Source: Sulfurimonas sp.
Lineage (GTDB): Bacteria > Campylobacterota > Campylobacteria > Campylobacterales > Sulfurimonadaceae
Reading direction: 5' to 3'
Assembly: GCA_027063585.1 (NCBI GenBank)
Contig: JAMORM010000148.1
Span: forward strand, 1 to 24,829
Length of the DNA stretch: 24,829 bases
Made by a program: the position numbers and the translations under genes. This document shows, one piece after another, positions 15,388 to 24,367 of the stretch (positions are counted from its first letter, which is position 1; each line of letters opens with the position of its first letter). A model generated the notes under the pieces. It did no database searches and was not told the DNA's origin. It worked only from the letters and a program-made list of their open reading frames with translations.

Positions 15388-16638
15388 ATGATTGATTTAA
15401 AACTACTGCAAAAAGATTTTGAAGGCATAAGCAAAAAATTACAACGTAAAGGCGTTGATGAAAAACTTTTAGAAAAAGTAAAAATAAAATTTGAAGAGCT
15501 TAAAGAGGCAAAAGCACACTTTGAGACACTTCAAGCTGCACAAAATGCAATGAGTAAAGAGTTTGGTATGTATAAACGTGAAGGTAAAGACATCAGCGAA
15601 CTCAAGGCAAAAGTAGATGAAAACAAAATCCGTATAGCCGATGCACTTGAGATACAACGCCTTCGCCAAGAAGAACTTGAAGCGCTTGCTATGGCAATTC
15701 CAAATATTCCCGATGATGATGTACCCGACGGTGAAGATGAAGATGACAATATAGAGATTAAAAAGGTACTCACGCCCAAGGAGTTTTCATTCACCCCAAA
15801 AGAGCACTGGGAACTTGCCGAACAAAACGGCTGGATAGACTTTGAACGTGGTGTAAAACTGGCAACCTCACGATTTTCAGTCAGCTTTGGCATGGGTGCT
15901 AGACTTGAACGCGCCCTCATAAACTTTATGCTTGATTTTAACCGCCAACGTGGATTTGAAGAAGTGAGTGTTCCTGCTCTTGTCAACAGAAAAGCTCTTG
16001 AAGGAACGGGACAACTTCCAAAGTTTGAAGATGATTTATATAAAATACAAGATCAGGAACTTTTTCTTATTCCTACTGCAGAAGTTCCTGTAACAAATCT
16101 CTATCAAGATGAAATATTATCGCTTGATAAGTTACCTAAGCGAATGACAGCCTATACTTCATGCTTTAGAAAAGAAGCCGGAGCAGCAGGACGTGACACA
16201 AGAGGAATGATACGACAACATCAGTTTCATAAAGTAGAACTTGTGAGTATCGCTACACCGGGTGAAAGTGACATAATATTTAACGACATGGTTACATGTG
16301 CATCAGATTTACTCACAGCCTTGGAGTTACCGCATCGACTTGTCACACTTTGCACAGGTGATTTAGGTTTTTCAGCTGCGAAGACTATTGACCTTGAAGT
16401 GTGGCTCCCGGGACAGAACACTTACCGTGAGATATCCTCTGTAAGTAACACAAGAGATTTTCAAGCACGTCGTGCAAAAATCCGTTTTAAAAATGGCAAG
16501 AAAAATGAGCTTGTCCATACATTAAACGGCTCATCTTTAGCTGTTGGTCGCACACTTGTGGCAATTATGGAAAACTTTCAAAATTCAGATGGAAGTATAG
16601 ACATTCCAAAAGTTTTACATCCTTATTTAGGATTGTAA
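15388..16638 (+). CDS. serS: Seryl-tRNA synthetase
   Basis: Class II synthetase that charges tRNA-Ser and tRNA-Sec. The 416-aa protein has the N-terminal coiled-coil tRNA-binding arm (about 1-110, Lys/Glu-rich heptads). The catalytic core includes [15 protein letters not shown], motif 2 [22 protein letters not shown] and motif 3 [17 protein letters not shown]. Length is normal. AAGGAAG precedes the ATG. It is probably co-transcribed with the MetF-like gene. In Campylobacter and Helicobacter serS lies beside the pflB homologue. Here the two are about 2 kb apart, with the cold-shock gene, tRNA-fMet and two membrane genes between. Confidence 0.97.
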   Translation: MIDLKLLQKDFEGISKKLQRKGVDEKLLEKVKIKFEELKEAKAHFETLQAAQNAMSKEFGMYKREGKDISELKAKVDENKIRIADALEIQRLRQEELEALAMAIPNIPDDDVPDGEDEDDNIEIKKVLTPKEFSFTPKEHWELAEQNGWIDFERGVKLATSRFSVSFGMGARLERALINFMLDFNRQRGFEEVSVPALVNRKALEGTGQLPKFEDDLYKIQDQELFLIPTAEVPVTNLYQDEILSLDKLPKRMTAYTSCFRKEAGAAGRDTRGMIRQHQFHKVELVSIATPGESDIIFNDMVTCASDLLTALELPHRLVTLCTGDLGFSAAKTIDLEVWLPGQNTYREISSVSNTRDFQARRAKIRFKNGKKNELVHTLNGSSLAVGRTLVAIMENFQNSDGSIDIPKVLHPYLGL

Positions 16639-16640
16639 AC

Positions 16641-16690
16641 CTTGTATTTAATAAAATATCAAAAGAATTGTTCATATCTCTTGTATTTAA
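16641..16690 (+). repeat. Direct repeat CTTGTATTTAA before cspA
   Basis: Two exact 11-bp copies at 16641-16651 and 16680-16690 are 39 bases apart. The second overlaps the probable -35 (TTGTAT) of the cold-shock promoter. They may be a binding site or chance in an AT-rich gap. Confidence 0.45.
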
Positions 16691-16709
16691 AAAAATTTTA
16701 AGATATACT
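16681..16709 (+). promoter_or_regulatory. Promoter for the cold-shock gene
   Basis: TTGTAT (16681-16686) and TATACT (16704-16709) are separated by 17 bases. This would start transcription near 16716, about 144 nt before the ATG. Confidence 0.5.
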
Positions 16710-16715
16710 TCTGTT

Positions 16716-16859
16716 AAGAAAAGATGATTCTAGTTACATCTTTAGATTGCTTTATATTGACGACTTCTTGTTTCCAGTACATTCACCTAAAAGAAAAACT
16801 TTATATTATATTTTTACCATCAAAGAAATTTGGTGTACTCAAACAAACAAGGATTTACA
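16716..16859 (+). promoter_or_regulatory. Long 5' leader of the cold-shock gene
   Basis: A predicted leader of about 144 nt without a convincing gene. It contains a 7-bp hairpin AAAGATG/CATCTTT at 16720-16743 near its 5' end and a long AT-rich middle. Long structured leaders that switch fold with temperature are known for E. coli cspA. A similar role here is inferred. AAGGA lies six bases before the ATG. Confidence 0.4.
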
Positions 16860-17078
16860 ATGGCAACATTACAAAATGGAACAGTTAAATGGTTCAACAG
16901 CGACAAAGGTTTCGGATTTATCGAAGTAGAAGATGGCGGGAAAGATGTATTTGTACATTATCGTCAAATTAATGATAACGGACATAGTCGTGTATCACTT
17001 GATGAAGGTCAAAAAGTAACTTTTGAAATCGGTCAAGGTGACAAAGGTCCACAAGCAGAAAACGTTACAGGTCTGTAA
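16860..17078 (+). CDS. Cold-shock domain protein, CspA family
   Basis: A 72-aa single cold-shock domain protein that binds single-stranded RNA/DNA and melts mRNA structure. RNP1 KGFGFI is at 16-21 and RNP2 VFVHY at 30-34, after the usual [11 protein letters not shown]. The start is the ATG at 16860, because [13 protein letters not shown] is the family N-terminus and AAGGA precedes it. A reading ten residues longer lacks support. It is a stand-alone gene with a long leader, followed 59 bases later by tRNA-fMet in the same direction. Confidence 0.95.
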   Translation: MATLQNGTVKWFNSDKGFGFIEVEDGGKDVFVHYRQINDNGHSRVSLDEGQKVTFEIGQGDKGPQAENVTGL

Positions 17079-17086
17079 CTTTTATA

Positions 17087-17112
17087 TTAGGCAGCTTGTA
17101 AAAGCTGCTTAA
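17087..17112 (+). other. Strong hairpin between cspA and tRNA-fMet
   Basis: An 11-bp stem (with one G-U pair) has a GTAA loop, core GCAGCTT/AAGCTGC at 17091-17108. It is followed by TTAACCCC, not a T-run, so it is a poor intrinsic terminator. It may stabilise the csp 3' end or mark a processing point in a csp-tRNA transcript. Confidence 0.55.
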
Positions 17113-17137
17113 CCCCTCTACTTATTTACTCAAATAT

Positions 17138-17214
<77 letters not shown>

Positions 17215-17313
17215 ATCCTAAAAAAATATAGTTATATTAAAATTATTTATATAAGTTAAGTTTCTTTGTAATAGAATAGTTTATGTTAATACATTCTATT
17301 TGAGGAAGATGCT

Positions 17314-17505
17314 ATGAAAAAAACACTATCTAAATACTTTAACATATATCTCGTTATTGCTCTGATTGGCGGCTTTTCTTTTTTATATCTTTTTTCATTT
17401 GCATTTGTTCTTAATGATGTAGCGACAGGCTCAAGTTTAAAAATGAAAAAAAAGGCTATCCAAAAGAAAAAAGAGCTTTGTCTTAAAGATCCGACGCAAT
17501 GCTGA
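17314..17505 (+). CDS. Small single-pass membrane peptide, unknown
   Basis: A 63-aa protein I do not recognise. It has a short basic N-terminus, one long hydrophobic helix (about 10-33, rich in Phe/Leu), then a basic Lys-rich tail and two cysteines at 56 and 63 (C-x6-C, the last residue being Cys). It has a good ribosome site, GAGGAAG, five bases before the ATG. It stands alone, convergent with the 287-aa membrane gene with one base between stops. The strong ribosome site and clean membrane design argue that it is a real gene. Confidence 0.6.
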   Translation: MKKTLSKYFNIYLVIALIGGFSFLYLFSFAFVLNDVATGSSLKMKKKAIQKKKELCLKDPTQC

Positions 17506-17506
17506 T

Positions 17507-18370
17507 TTATTCTTTATTGCTTGAATACCGCATAACAAATATAAAAAGACTCAATACCGCGATCATAATACCAACACCTGCTATCAGGTAAAAAGCATGG
17601 ATCATCTGCGCATAATCACTTAAAGCAATTTTAAATACAACCATAAGTGATTCTATTGATAAGGCAATAATTATGGAAGTCAGAAATCGGGCTAAGAGTC
17701 TGTTTTCTATGTTGTAATCACGGCTGATACTTTTGTAAAATACTTCATGCTCCAAAATTGTTTTTGACAAATCAAAAATAGCCAATGCCAAAGTCAATGC
17801 GATGATAGAACGAAATAGTCCAGATAAAATATCTTTGTCTTGTGTACCAAAAGTTATCCAAATAGTAAAAAATGCGTAGCTGACAAGTGCAAAAGAAAAC
17901 AGTGAGAGTAAAAATCCAAAGAGTCCATAAAAATATTGTGTAAATTTACTAAAGTATTCATGTCCATCCACTAAAGAGAGCTCTTTTAAAAGTGTATACA
18001 ATTCAAAATCATATACAATATATTCTTCATTGATATACTGCACAACTGTTATGTAAGGTGTTGCGCTTCTTGAATTTACATATACATTTGAAATATATAT
18101 ATTGTCTTCTCTGAACTGTATACGTTCAAGTAAATGTGATTTATCCAAACCCAGGTATGTTTTGTCATCCTCTTGTGATGTATACAGTGGTGTAGCCTGT
18201 TTTAAGTTTTTATTTATTTTATAGGTGGCTTGCAGGGCGGGAAACAGTGAAAACAATGATTCACGGACAAGTGTATCATATTCACCTGTATCAACACTTT
18301 CTATCATCGCAGTCAGGGAATTTTCTATAAATGAATATTGTTTTTTATATATTGAAATAATTTCTTTCAT
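17507..18370 (-). CDS. Four-TM membrane protein with N-terminal sensor-like domain
   Basis: A 287-aa protein without a family I can name. Residues about 1-140 are soluble and predicted alpha/beta, with YINEEYIVYDFELYTLLKEL near the end, reminiscent of PDC/CACHE-type sensor folds. This is then followed by four membrane helices (about 147-172, 182-205, 227-250 and 256-282). No HAMP, kinase, GGDEF or methyl-accepting signature is seen. The start is the ATG at 18370, fixed by GAGGTG just upstream. A reading seven residues longer would run over that site. A 19-bp palindrome sits in its leader. It is divergent from the PflB-like gene, so a motility or envelope link is possible but unproven. Confidence 0.7.
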   Translation of the reverse strand: MKEIISIYKKQYSFIENSLTAMIESVDTGEYDTLVRESLFSLFPALQATYKINKNLKQATPLYTSQEDDKTYLGLDKSHLLERIQFREDNIYISNVYVNSRSATPYITVVQYINEEYIVYDFELYTLLKELSLVDGHEYFSKFTQYFYGLFGFLLSLFSFALVSYAFFTIWITFGTQDKDILSGLFRSIIALTLALAIFDLSKTILEHEVFYKSISRDYNIENRLLARFLTSIIIALSIESLMVVFKIALSDYAQMIHAFYLIAGVGIMIAVLSLFIFVMRYSSNKE

Positions 18371-18385
18371 AACCCACCTCAATTC

Positions 18386-18404
18386 ATGCATTACATGTAT
18401 GCAT
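18386..18404. promoter_or_regulatory. 19-bp palindrome in the divergent gap
   Basis: ATGCAT-TACATGT-ATGCAT is a 6-bp inverted repeat around a core containing ACATGT. It lies 16 bases before the start of the 287-aa gene, just upstream of its ribosome site. It could be an operator or an RNA hairpin in that leader. Its core matches the palindrome repeated elsewhere in the window. Confidence 0.45.
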
Positions 18405-18508
18405 CAAATCAGGTAGTTACAGCTATAATATCACTTTAAACTATAAGTCATTCTTATATTATACTATTAATAGAATATTTTTATCTTTTAAAGGGTAAAA
18501 TTACTTAC

Positions 18509-18518
18509 TTACATGTAA
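18509..18518. repeat. Palindrome TTACATGTAA, intergenic copy
   Basis: Within the longer palindrome CTTACATGTAAG (18508-18519). Other exact TTACATGTAA copies are at 5275-5284, 11451-11460, 14030-14039 and 19086-19095. One-base variants are at 4728-4737, 16282 and 18391-18400. This copy ends five bases before the -24 region of the sigma-54-type promoter. Confidence 0.8.
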
Positions 18519-18521
18519 GCT

Positions 18522-18538
18522 TTGGTACTTTTTTTGCT
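18522..18538 (+). promoter_or_regulatory. Sigma-54 (RpoN) promoter for the PflB-like gene
   Basis: TTGGTAC followed by a T-run and TTGCT. The -24 GG (18524-18525) and -12 GC (18536-18537) are separated by exactly ten bases, the invariant sigma-54 spacing. Matches to the consensus include TTGG, AC and TTGC-T; the C after GG is T. The start site would be near 18549, about 30 bases before the ATG. In Campylobacterota sigma-54 drives middle flagellar genes. Confidence 0.7.
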
Positions 18539-18578
18539 TACAAAAAGACAAAAGATGCAATATTAAATAGGGTAGTCA

Positions 18579-20918
18579 ATGGCTGATACACATGAAGACA
18601 TAATAATCATAGAAGACAGTGATGCAGCATTACACTCGTATAATCAGAATGATGAGTTGCTTAATGAGAATGAAGATGAAGCCAGACAGAAAAAGATTAT
18701 TCTTTTTAGTGGTATTGCAATTATTGTTATTTTACTCATTACTGTAACAACACTTCTTCTTATAAAAAACGCTTCTACAAAAAAGGTTAGTGACTTTAGT
18801 GTTTTAGACAACAAGCTACAAGAGGCAAAAAAACCGGTCATTGAACCAAGTAAACTGGAAAATATGATTGCCAAAGCAAATTATTTATACTCAACAGGTG
18901 CAAAAGAAAAAGCTCTCACATTGTATGAAAATATTGCCCATTACTCTCAGGCTATATCGCAGTACAACCTTGGTGTTGCCCAAATGAAAAATGAACAGTA
19001 CGCACTGGCATTAAAAACTTTTCAAAATGCAATACTCAATGATGAGAAAAGGTGTGTCTGCGCCATAAATGCAGCCGTATGTTCGTTACATGTAAAGGAT
19101 GAGGCTAGCTTTAAGTATTATATCGATTTGGCTTATGCTTATTTACCTTATGAAATCAATTCACCCCTGTATTCATACTATTATACACTTGTAAATTACT
19201 ATAACAAAAACTATCTAGCAGCTTTGAATGGTCTTAAAAATACAAATCACCCTGCCTATCCGGTTGTTCAAAATCATTTAAGTGCAAAAATTAATGCTTT
19301 ATATAACAATAATTATGATGCTATTGATGCTTTAGAAAAAATTAATGAAGATATCGATGACTTCAGTTTAGCTCTTCTATATGCAAGAGTTGGCGATTTT
19401 AACCTGGCAATCAATCATCTTAACAGTGCCATAATAAAAAACGAACAGCCGCTCAAAGCCAAATTGGCACGCAGTTATATTAACTTAAAGGCCGGACACA
19501 TACAAAAAGCGGCATCACAACTTAAAAAAGTAACAGATGAGTACCCACAAGAGGTTTATAAAGCGTACCCCATTCGGGTTAAACTCAAAGATGTTTTATT
19601 TGAGCCACAAAAAGCCCAAGCCTTATACAGGGAGAAAATTCAAAATTCAAAATTTATCAACTATCAAAAAATATTTTATTTTTCGCCATATAAAATCTTC
19701 AATGCAAACCAAACTATCAGTTACATCAGAAAAGGGAATGCAAATATTTATATTGATAATGTAGAGTCTGCACAGGACTATTTAAAAAAAAGCTACTCTT
19801 CTTCCAATGTTGATATTGGTATTACAAAGGCTATTAAAAAAGCTCTCTCTTTAAAAATTCGAGAAGCAAACCAGGATTTACAAAAACTTGTAAAGATTCA
19901 GCCTAAGCACTCTATTTTACATTATAATCTTGCCCTGACCTATGCCCAAATGGGAAATATGCTTCAGGCGAATAAACACTTTTTGCGTTCATATCATTTA
20001 GATGCCAAGAACTATCTCTCCGGCGTTTATGCTGTAATGACAAGCCAATTAATAAATAAAAACTACACAAAACTAGAGTCTCTTTTAAAAGATTCTATAT
20101 CTGCAGAAGAAATAAGTGAAGAAACTGATCTGTATAATACTCTTTTACACCTCAGTGACAATGACTATATTTCAGCGATTGAATGGCTTGACAAAGACTA
20201 CAAACAAAGACCTCTGTATCTAATATTAGATACACTTATTGCCAGCAAAACAAAAAATCCTGACAGAGCAAAAAATGCTGCATCAAAGCTGACTGTCATG
20301 TTTCCTCATGATATACTCCCACATATGATTTATATAGATACGCATTTTAGCAGCTATAAGACACCAAAATATGCAGAGGAAGTCTTAAAATACTTGAAGA
20401 AACAGCATTTTAATTTCACTGATTTGTATTATGGTCCATTTATTACCAGATACACATATATACAAGAACATTTAATTACGGGAAGACTCTATTATCTAAG
20501 AGAACAATTAAAACAAGTTCTTCAAACTACTGATACAAATACTCAAGATATAGAAAGTGCATTGGCTTTAGCATCACTGTATAACAAGAACTTTGAGGAG
20601 TCATACAGCCTCTATAATCATTTAATAGACGAATTAAAGGTTAGGGATGCATATACACTCTATTTGGGAGCAGTAGCTTCAACAGCGGCGCAGCATCATG
20701 CAAATGCAATAGCGCTACTTGAATTATCAAAAATGAAAAATGAAAACTTTTTTGAAGCAAGATACGCACTTGCACTTTTGTATATGGAAATTAAAAATAA
20801 TGATGGTGCATCCATACAACTGCAACAAATTAACAATGATTCCTTTGAATCACAATATTTTGAATTTAATATAGATACAGATAAGGTTCTATTTATGAAA
20901 GAGCATCCCAAAGGCTAA
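18579..20918 (+). CDS. pflB: TPR-repeat membrane protein, PflB-like flagellar scaffold
   Basis: A 779-aa protein with an acidic cytoplasmic N-terminus (1-37, with DIIIIEDSD), one membrane helix at about 40-62, and a large periplasmic region of helical hairpins. Tetratricopeptide repeats are clear at about 105-160 (YNLGVAQMKNEQYALALKTFQNAI) and about 445-490 (HYNLALTYAQMGNMLQANKHFLRSYHLDAKNY), with more toward the C-terminus. PflB of Campylobacter/Helicobacter has this layout and size, is a periplasmic scaffold of the flagellar motor that works with PflA to seat stator units, and lies near serS. Architecture, synteny and the sigma-54 promoter agree. The sequence alone is not diagnostic, so another TPR protein is possible. 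The ribosome site is only AGGG. Confidence 0.65.
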   Translation: MADTHEDIIIIEDSDAALHSYNQNDELLNENEDEARQKKIILFSGIAIIVILLITVTTLLLIKNASTKKVSDFSVLDNKLQEAKKPVIEPSKLENMIAKANYLYSTGAKEKALTLYENIAHYSQAISQYNLGVAQMKNEQYALALKTFQNAILNDEKRCVCAINAAVCSLHVKDEASFKYYIDLAYAYLPYEINSPLYSYYYTLVNYYNKNYLAALNGLKNTNHPAYPVVQNHLSAKINALYNNNYDAIDALEKINEDIDDFSLALLYARVGDFNLAINHLNSAIIKNEQPLKAKLARSYINLKAGHIQKAASQLKKVTDEYPQEVYKAYPIRVKLKDVLFEPQKAQALYREKIQNSKFINYQKIFYFSPYKIFNANQTISYIRKGNANIYIDNVESAQDYLKKSYSSSNVDIGITKAIKKALSLKIREANQDLQKLVKIQPKHSILHYNLALTYAQMGNMLQANKHFLRSYHLDAKNYLSGVYAVMTSQLINKNYTKLESLLKDSISAEEISEETDLYNTLLHLSDNDYISAIEWLDKDYKQRPLYLILDTLIASKTKNPDRAKNAASKLTVMFPHDILPHMIYIDTHFSSYKTPKYAEEVLKYLKKQHFNFTDLYYGPFITRYTYIQEHLITGRLYYLREQLKQVLQTTDTNTQDIESALALASLYNKNFEESYSLYNHLIDELKVRDAYTLYLGAVASTAAQHHANAIALLELSKMKNENFFEARYALALLYMEIKNNDGASIQLQQINNDSFESQYFEFNIDTDKVLFMKEHPKG

Positions 20919-20926
20919 CAATTAAA

Positions 20927-21559
20927 TTAAGAGAAATAGCCTATCAGAGAGTGAGATGCTTGAATTTCACTGTTTGGCTTAATATCTAATCTGAAGTTTT
21001 TCGGTAGATAGATTTCACTCATACTATTAATTGCATATCCATATCTTAAGCCTTTATATAAAGTGTCATTTTTAGAAACTTCTATATTTATTGGAGTAAA
21101 ACTTTGCTTGAGTCTGTGCAACACTTTTACTTTATTGTTATGTCCATCTATAAATACAAGTTCGGCAGTTTCATTTAAATCATAAAACAGTTTTGATTTT
21201 TTTGAGGTTCTTGCACCTCTGACAACTTTTGTGCTTTCAAGATGTCCACATAAAGGAACACGCAATACACCTACATTCATATAATTTGATTCTACGCGCA
21301 CTCTATAAGCATATTGTTCATCTTTTATTTCATCTATAGCTTTTACAACACCATCAACAGGGGAAACAACTGCTTTGTCTTCTAAAAAAGCAATCTCTCT
21401 TTCGGGGTTTCTAAAACTATAAACAAAAAACAGCGCTGATAAAAAAGATAAAAGAGAGAAAAACTCTAAATCTAGAATCCAAAATATAACAGTAACAAGA
21501 AGCGCATAAACAATATATTTATAACCGTTTTTGCTTACAATAAAAAGATTACTTTTCAT
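20927..21559 (-). CDS. Phosphatidylserine decarboxylase-related protein, short type
   Basis: A 210-aa relative of phosphatidylserine decarboxylase, which makes phosphatidylethanolamine with a self-generated pyruvoyl group. Two hydrophobic segments (about 13-30 and 32-48) precede VVSPVDGVV (65-72), the family's PVDG motif. Near 95-105 the usual D-V-H-x-N-R-x-P reads NVGVLRVP, so the conserved His is Gly97. The cleavage site normally G-S reads N-S (178-179) before EIYLP. Activity is therefore doubtful. The start is the ATG at 21559, overlapping the ftsH end by 11 bases. In Helicobacter the order is cheY-prmA-ftsH-this gene-pssA. Here pssA is absent and the convergent PflB-like gene follows after eight bases. 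Confidence 0.75.
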   Translation of the reverse strand: MKSNLFIVSKNGYKYIVYALLVTVIFWILDLEFFSLLSFLSALFFVYSFRNPEREIAFLEDKAVVSPVDGVVKAIDEIKDEQYAYRVRVESNYMNVGVLRVPLCGHLESTKVVRGARTSKKSKLFYDLNETAELVFIDGHNNKVKVLHRLKQSFTPINIEVSKNDTLYKGLRYGYAINSMSEIYLPKNFRLDIKPNSEIQASHSLIGYFS

Positions 21560-23531
21560 CACTTTTTCCGTCAGTATCATCAGATTCTGTCATTGTTGCA
21601 TCTGCTTTCAACTCTTCTTCAATGCTCTCGCTGTTTTCTACAACTTTAGATTGTATACCATTTTCTTTTTCAAAATTTATAATGATTTCTCTAACTTCAT
21701 CGCCGGTAATATTCTCTTTTTTATACAGCAGGGCAACCATATCTTCAATAGCTCCGCGATACTCTTCCAAACGATTTAATACAGTCTGATAATGCTCATC
21801 TAATGATTTTTTGATGTATTCATCCATCTCCTCAGCCATTCTTTCGCTATACTCGCGTGCTGCCGGCTGTCCGCCTCCGCTTAAAAATAACTGGCGTGAT
21901 TTCTCAAGAACCATTAGTCCTGCGATGTCACTCATACCATAGGTTTGCACCATAGATTTTATAATGTCAGTCGCACGTTCCAAATCGTTTCCTGCACCCG
22001 TAGAAATTTCACCGATAAATACCTGCTCAGCTGCACGGCCGCCAAGAAGAGTATCTACTTCAGCCCACAGCTCATGCATCTGCATCATATATTTATTTTC
22101 TTCAGGCTTATTCAACGTGTAACCTAATGCCGCCAAACCGCGAGGAACTATAGAAACTTTTGATACTTTTTTCGCACCATCTGTTGTTTCAGCCAAAAGA
22201 GCATGCCCGCTTTCATGGTATGCAACTATCTTTTTCTCTTTGGGGTTAATACGGCGAGATTTCTTAGCAAGTCCTGCTAAGGCACGCTCTACTGCCTCAT
22301 ACATATCCTGCTGCTTGACGGTTTTTTGACTTTTTCTTCCTGCAAGCAGTGCTGCCTCATTTATGATGTTTGCTAAGTCTGCACCCGCAAGCCCCGCTGT
22401 TAAGCGTGCTATCTCTTCAAGGTCCACATCTTTATCTGTTTTTACATTTTTTACATGCACTTTTAGAATTTTTACACGGCCTTCAAAATCCGGTTTATCA
22501 ACAAGAACCTGCCTGTCAAAACGACCGGGACGCAACAGTGCCTGGTCAAGAATTTCCGGTCTGTTTGTTGCTGCTAAAATTATAACAGGCGTATCTGTTC
22601 CAAAACCATCCATTTCTGCCAACAGCTGATTGAGTGTTTGCTCTCGTTCATCATTTCCGCCCATTACACCGCCGGCTGCACGACTTTTACCAATAGCATC
22701 AATTTCATCTATAAATATAATACTCGGCGCATCTTTTTTAGCCTGTTCAAACAGATCTCTTACACGAGCCGCACCCACACCTACAAACATTTCTATAAAA
22801 CTAGAACCGCTTACTGAAAAGAACGGAACTTCTGCTTCACCAGCAACAGCTTTGGCAAGGAGAGTTTTACCGGTACCGGGGCTCCCTACCAATAAAACAC
22901 CTTTTGGAATTTTTGCACCGATTTCTACATAACGTCCAGGATATTTCAAAAAGTCTACAATCTCTTGCACTTCCTCTTTTGCCTCTTCTACACCTGCAAC
23001 ATCATCAAATTTTGTATCTGGTTTTTCTGAGTTAATCAACTTTTTGGAATTACCCATTCCAAGCAGTCCGCCACCCATACTTTTTTGCATACGGCCGGCA
23101 AAAAACATCCAAATCGCAATAATTATCAAAAACGGAAACAGCCAGCCAAACATTTCAGTAAACCAGTTTGTTTCACTAAATCCTGTATAGTCTATTTTTT
23201 CTTCATCTAAAAGCTTTATCAGTTCATTATCGCCTTTTACCACTCTTGTTGTATAAATTTTTGAACCGTCTGTTGAAATAGCTCTAATATAACTTTGCCC
23301 TATTTCAACTTTTTTTACACTTTTAGACTTTACAAGCGCTTTCAGTTCTGAGTAATCAACCGGTTTAATTCTTGTTGTAGATGTTCCCATTACAGAATTA
23401 TTATTACCGGCACCTTCGCCAACCATTACTTTAAACAACAAAATCACGACAACTGAAAATATTGCAAATGTTATCAGTGGATTTTGGTTAAAAAAGTTGT
23501 TATTGTTGTTATTATTATCTTTATCTGCCAT
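21549..23531 (-). CDS. ftsH: ATP-dependent zinc metalloprotease FtsH
   Basis: Membrane-anchored hexameric AAA+ protease that degrades misassembled membrane proteins and some regulators. The 660-aa protein has two membrane helices (about 17-37 and 130-146) flanking a periplasmic domain. The AAA module follows with Walker A GSPGTGKT (216-223), Walker B IIFIDEID (271-278) and [23 protein letters not shown] (321-340). The zinc site is HESGH (439-443), with the third ligand in DLERATD near 515. The start at 23531 is favoured: it leaves a two-base gap from prmA, whereas a reading 13 residues longer would overlap. The N-terminus carries a run of seven Asn. The C-terminal tail is acidic. Confidence 0.97.
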   Translation of the reverse strand: MADKDNNNNNNNFFNQNPLITFAIFSVVVILLFKVMVGEGAGNNNSVMGTSTTRIKPVDYSELKALVKSKSVKKVEIGQSYIRAISTDGSKIYTTRVVKGDNELIKLLDEEKIDYTGFSETNWFTEMFGWLFPFLIIIAIWMFFAGRMQKSMGGGLLGMGNSKKLINSEKPDTKFDDVAGVEEAKEEVQEIVDFLKYPGRYVEIGAKIPKGVLLVGSPGTGKTLLAKAVAGEAEVPFFSVSGSSFIEMFVGVGAARVRDLFEQAKKDAPSIIFIDEIDAIGKSRAAGGVMGGNDEREQTLNQLLAEMDGFGTDTPVIILAATNRPEILDQALLRPGRFDRQVLVDKPDFEGRVKILKVHVKNVKTDKDVDLEEIARLTAGLAGADLANIINEAALLAGRKSQKTVKQQDMYEAVERALAGLAKKSRRINPKEKKIVAYHESGHALLAETTDGAKKVSKVSIVPRGLAALGYTLNKPEENKYMMQMHELWAEVDTLLGGRAAEQVFIGEISTGAGNDLERATDIIKSMVQTYGMSDIAGLMVLEKSRQLFLSGGGQPAAREYSERMAEEMDEYIKKSLDEHYQTVLNRLEEYRGAIEDMVALLYKKENITGDEVREIIINFEKENGIQSKVVENSESIEEELKADATMTESDDTDGKSDEK

Positions 23532-23533
23532 TT

Positions 23534-24367
23534 TTATTTCTTCTCTCTTTTTAAAACTAATGTAACCCATTCATCTTGAGCTATTTTCTCTATTATTTTA
23601 CAATCTTTATAAAAATTCAAAACTTTTTCTTCATACTTGTTTAATATACCAGATAAAATTAAGATTCCATCATCTGCCAATGCTCTTTTTAAATCATTTG
23701 CAATAAAAGTTAATACATCTGCAACAATGTTTGCCACAACTATATTGTATTTTTCATCCAAATTTGAAGCAGAACCTTCCCATATGGAATGAAATTCCAA
23801 ACCATTGAGTTTTGCATTTTTTATAGAATTTTCAACTGAGACGGGGTCAGTATCACACGCATCGACTACTGCACCGAGTTTCATCGCCCCGATACCGAGT
23901 ATTCCACTCCCACAACCTACATCTAAGACTCTGTCACCTTTATGCGCATATTTAGAAATAGCGCGCAATGAAGATGCGGTCGTTGGATGATGCCCTGTAC
24001 CAAATGCAAGAGCCGGGTCTATCACTATATTTATGAGAGTTGGATGATTGTCACTCCATGTAGGATGGATGTAAAATTTATCTATTGCAAGAGGTTCTAT
24101 ACTATTTTTATAAGACTCTACCCAGTCGCTATTTTGTAGTTTTTTTTGCGTACATTCTACTTCTACAGGTGTGCCCAGCGCCTTTTGCAAAGCTTCTGCA
24201 AACTGTTCAATTCCCCAACCTATGGTATCAAGTTCCTCTTCACTTCTTATAATAAAGCCATCATCTGTCTCTTCAAAACCAATCGGCAGAGTATCTGCCA
24301 AAAAATCTGCAAACAATTCATGATGAGAGGAAACTTTAACCACTAACTCATAGTAATGCTCTTGCAT
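23534..24367 (-). CDS. prmA: Ribosomal protein L11 methyltransferase
   Basis: SAM-dependent enzyme that trimethylates L11. The 277-aa protein has an N-terminal substrate-recognition domain (about 1-95, including DWVESYKNSIEPL) and a Rossmann methyltransferase domain. AFGTGHHPTT lies at 121-130, RVLDVGCGSGILGIGAMKLGA at 146-166, CDTDP at 171-175, and NIVADV in the position of the usual NI-hydrophobic loop. Length is normal. Its ATG shares its A with the cheY stop (TAATG), so translation is coupled. Confidence 0.93.
   Translation of the reverse strand: MQEHYYELVVKVSSHHELFADFLADTLPIGFEETDDGFIIRSEEELDTIGWGIEQFAEALQKALGTPVEVECTQKKLQNSDWVESYKNSIEPLAIDKFYIHPTWSDNHPTLINIVIDPALAFGTGHHPTTASSLRAISKYAHKGDRVLDVGCGSGILGIGAMKLGAVVDACDTDPVSVENSIKNAKLNGLEFHSIWEGSASNLDEKYNIVVANIVADVLTFIANDLKRALADDGILILSGILNKYEEKVLNFYKDCKIIEKIAQDEWVTLVLKREKK

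Noticed and set aside
16747..16929. 60-codon frame in the csp leader
   Set aside because: It runs into cspA out of frame, has no ribosome site and no recognisable protein features.
17087..17112. Hairpin after cspA as an intrinsic terminator
   Set aside because: No T-run follows (TTAACCCC). Kept only as a structural or processing element.
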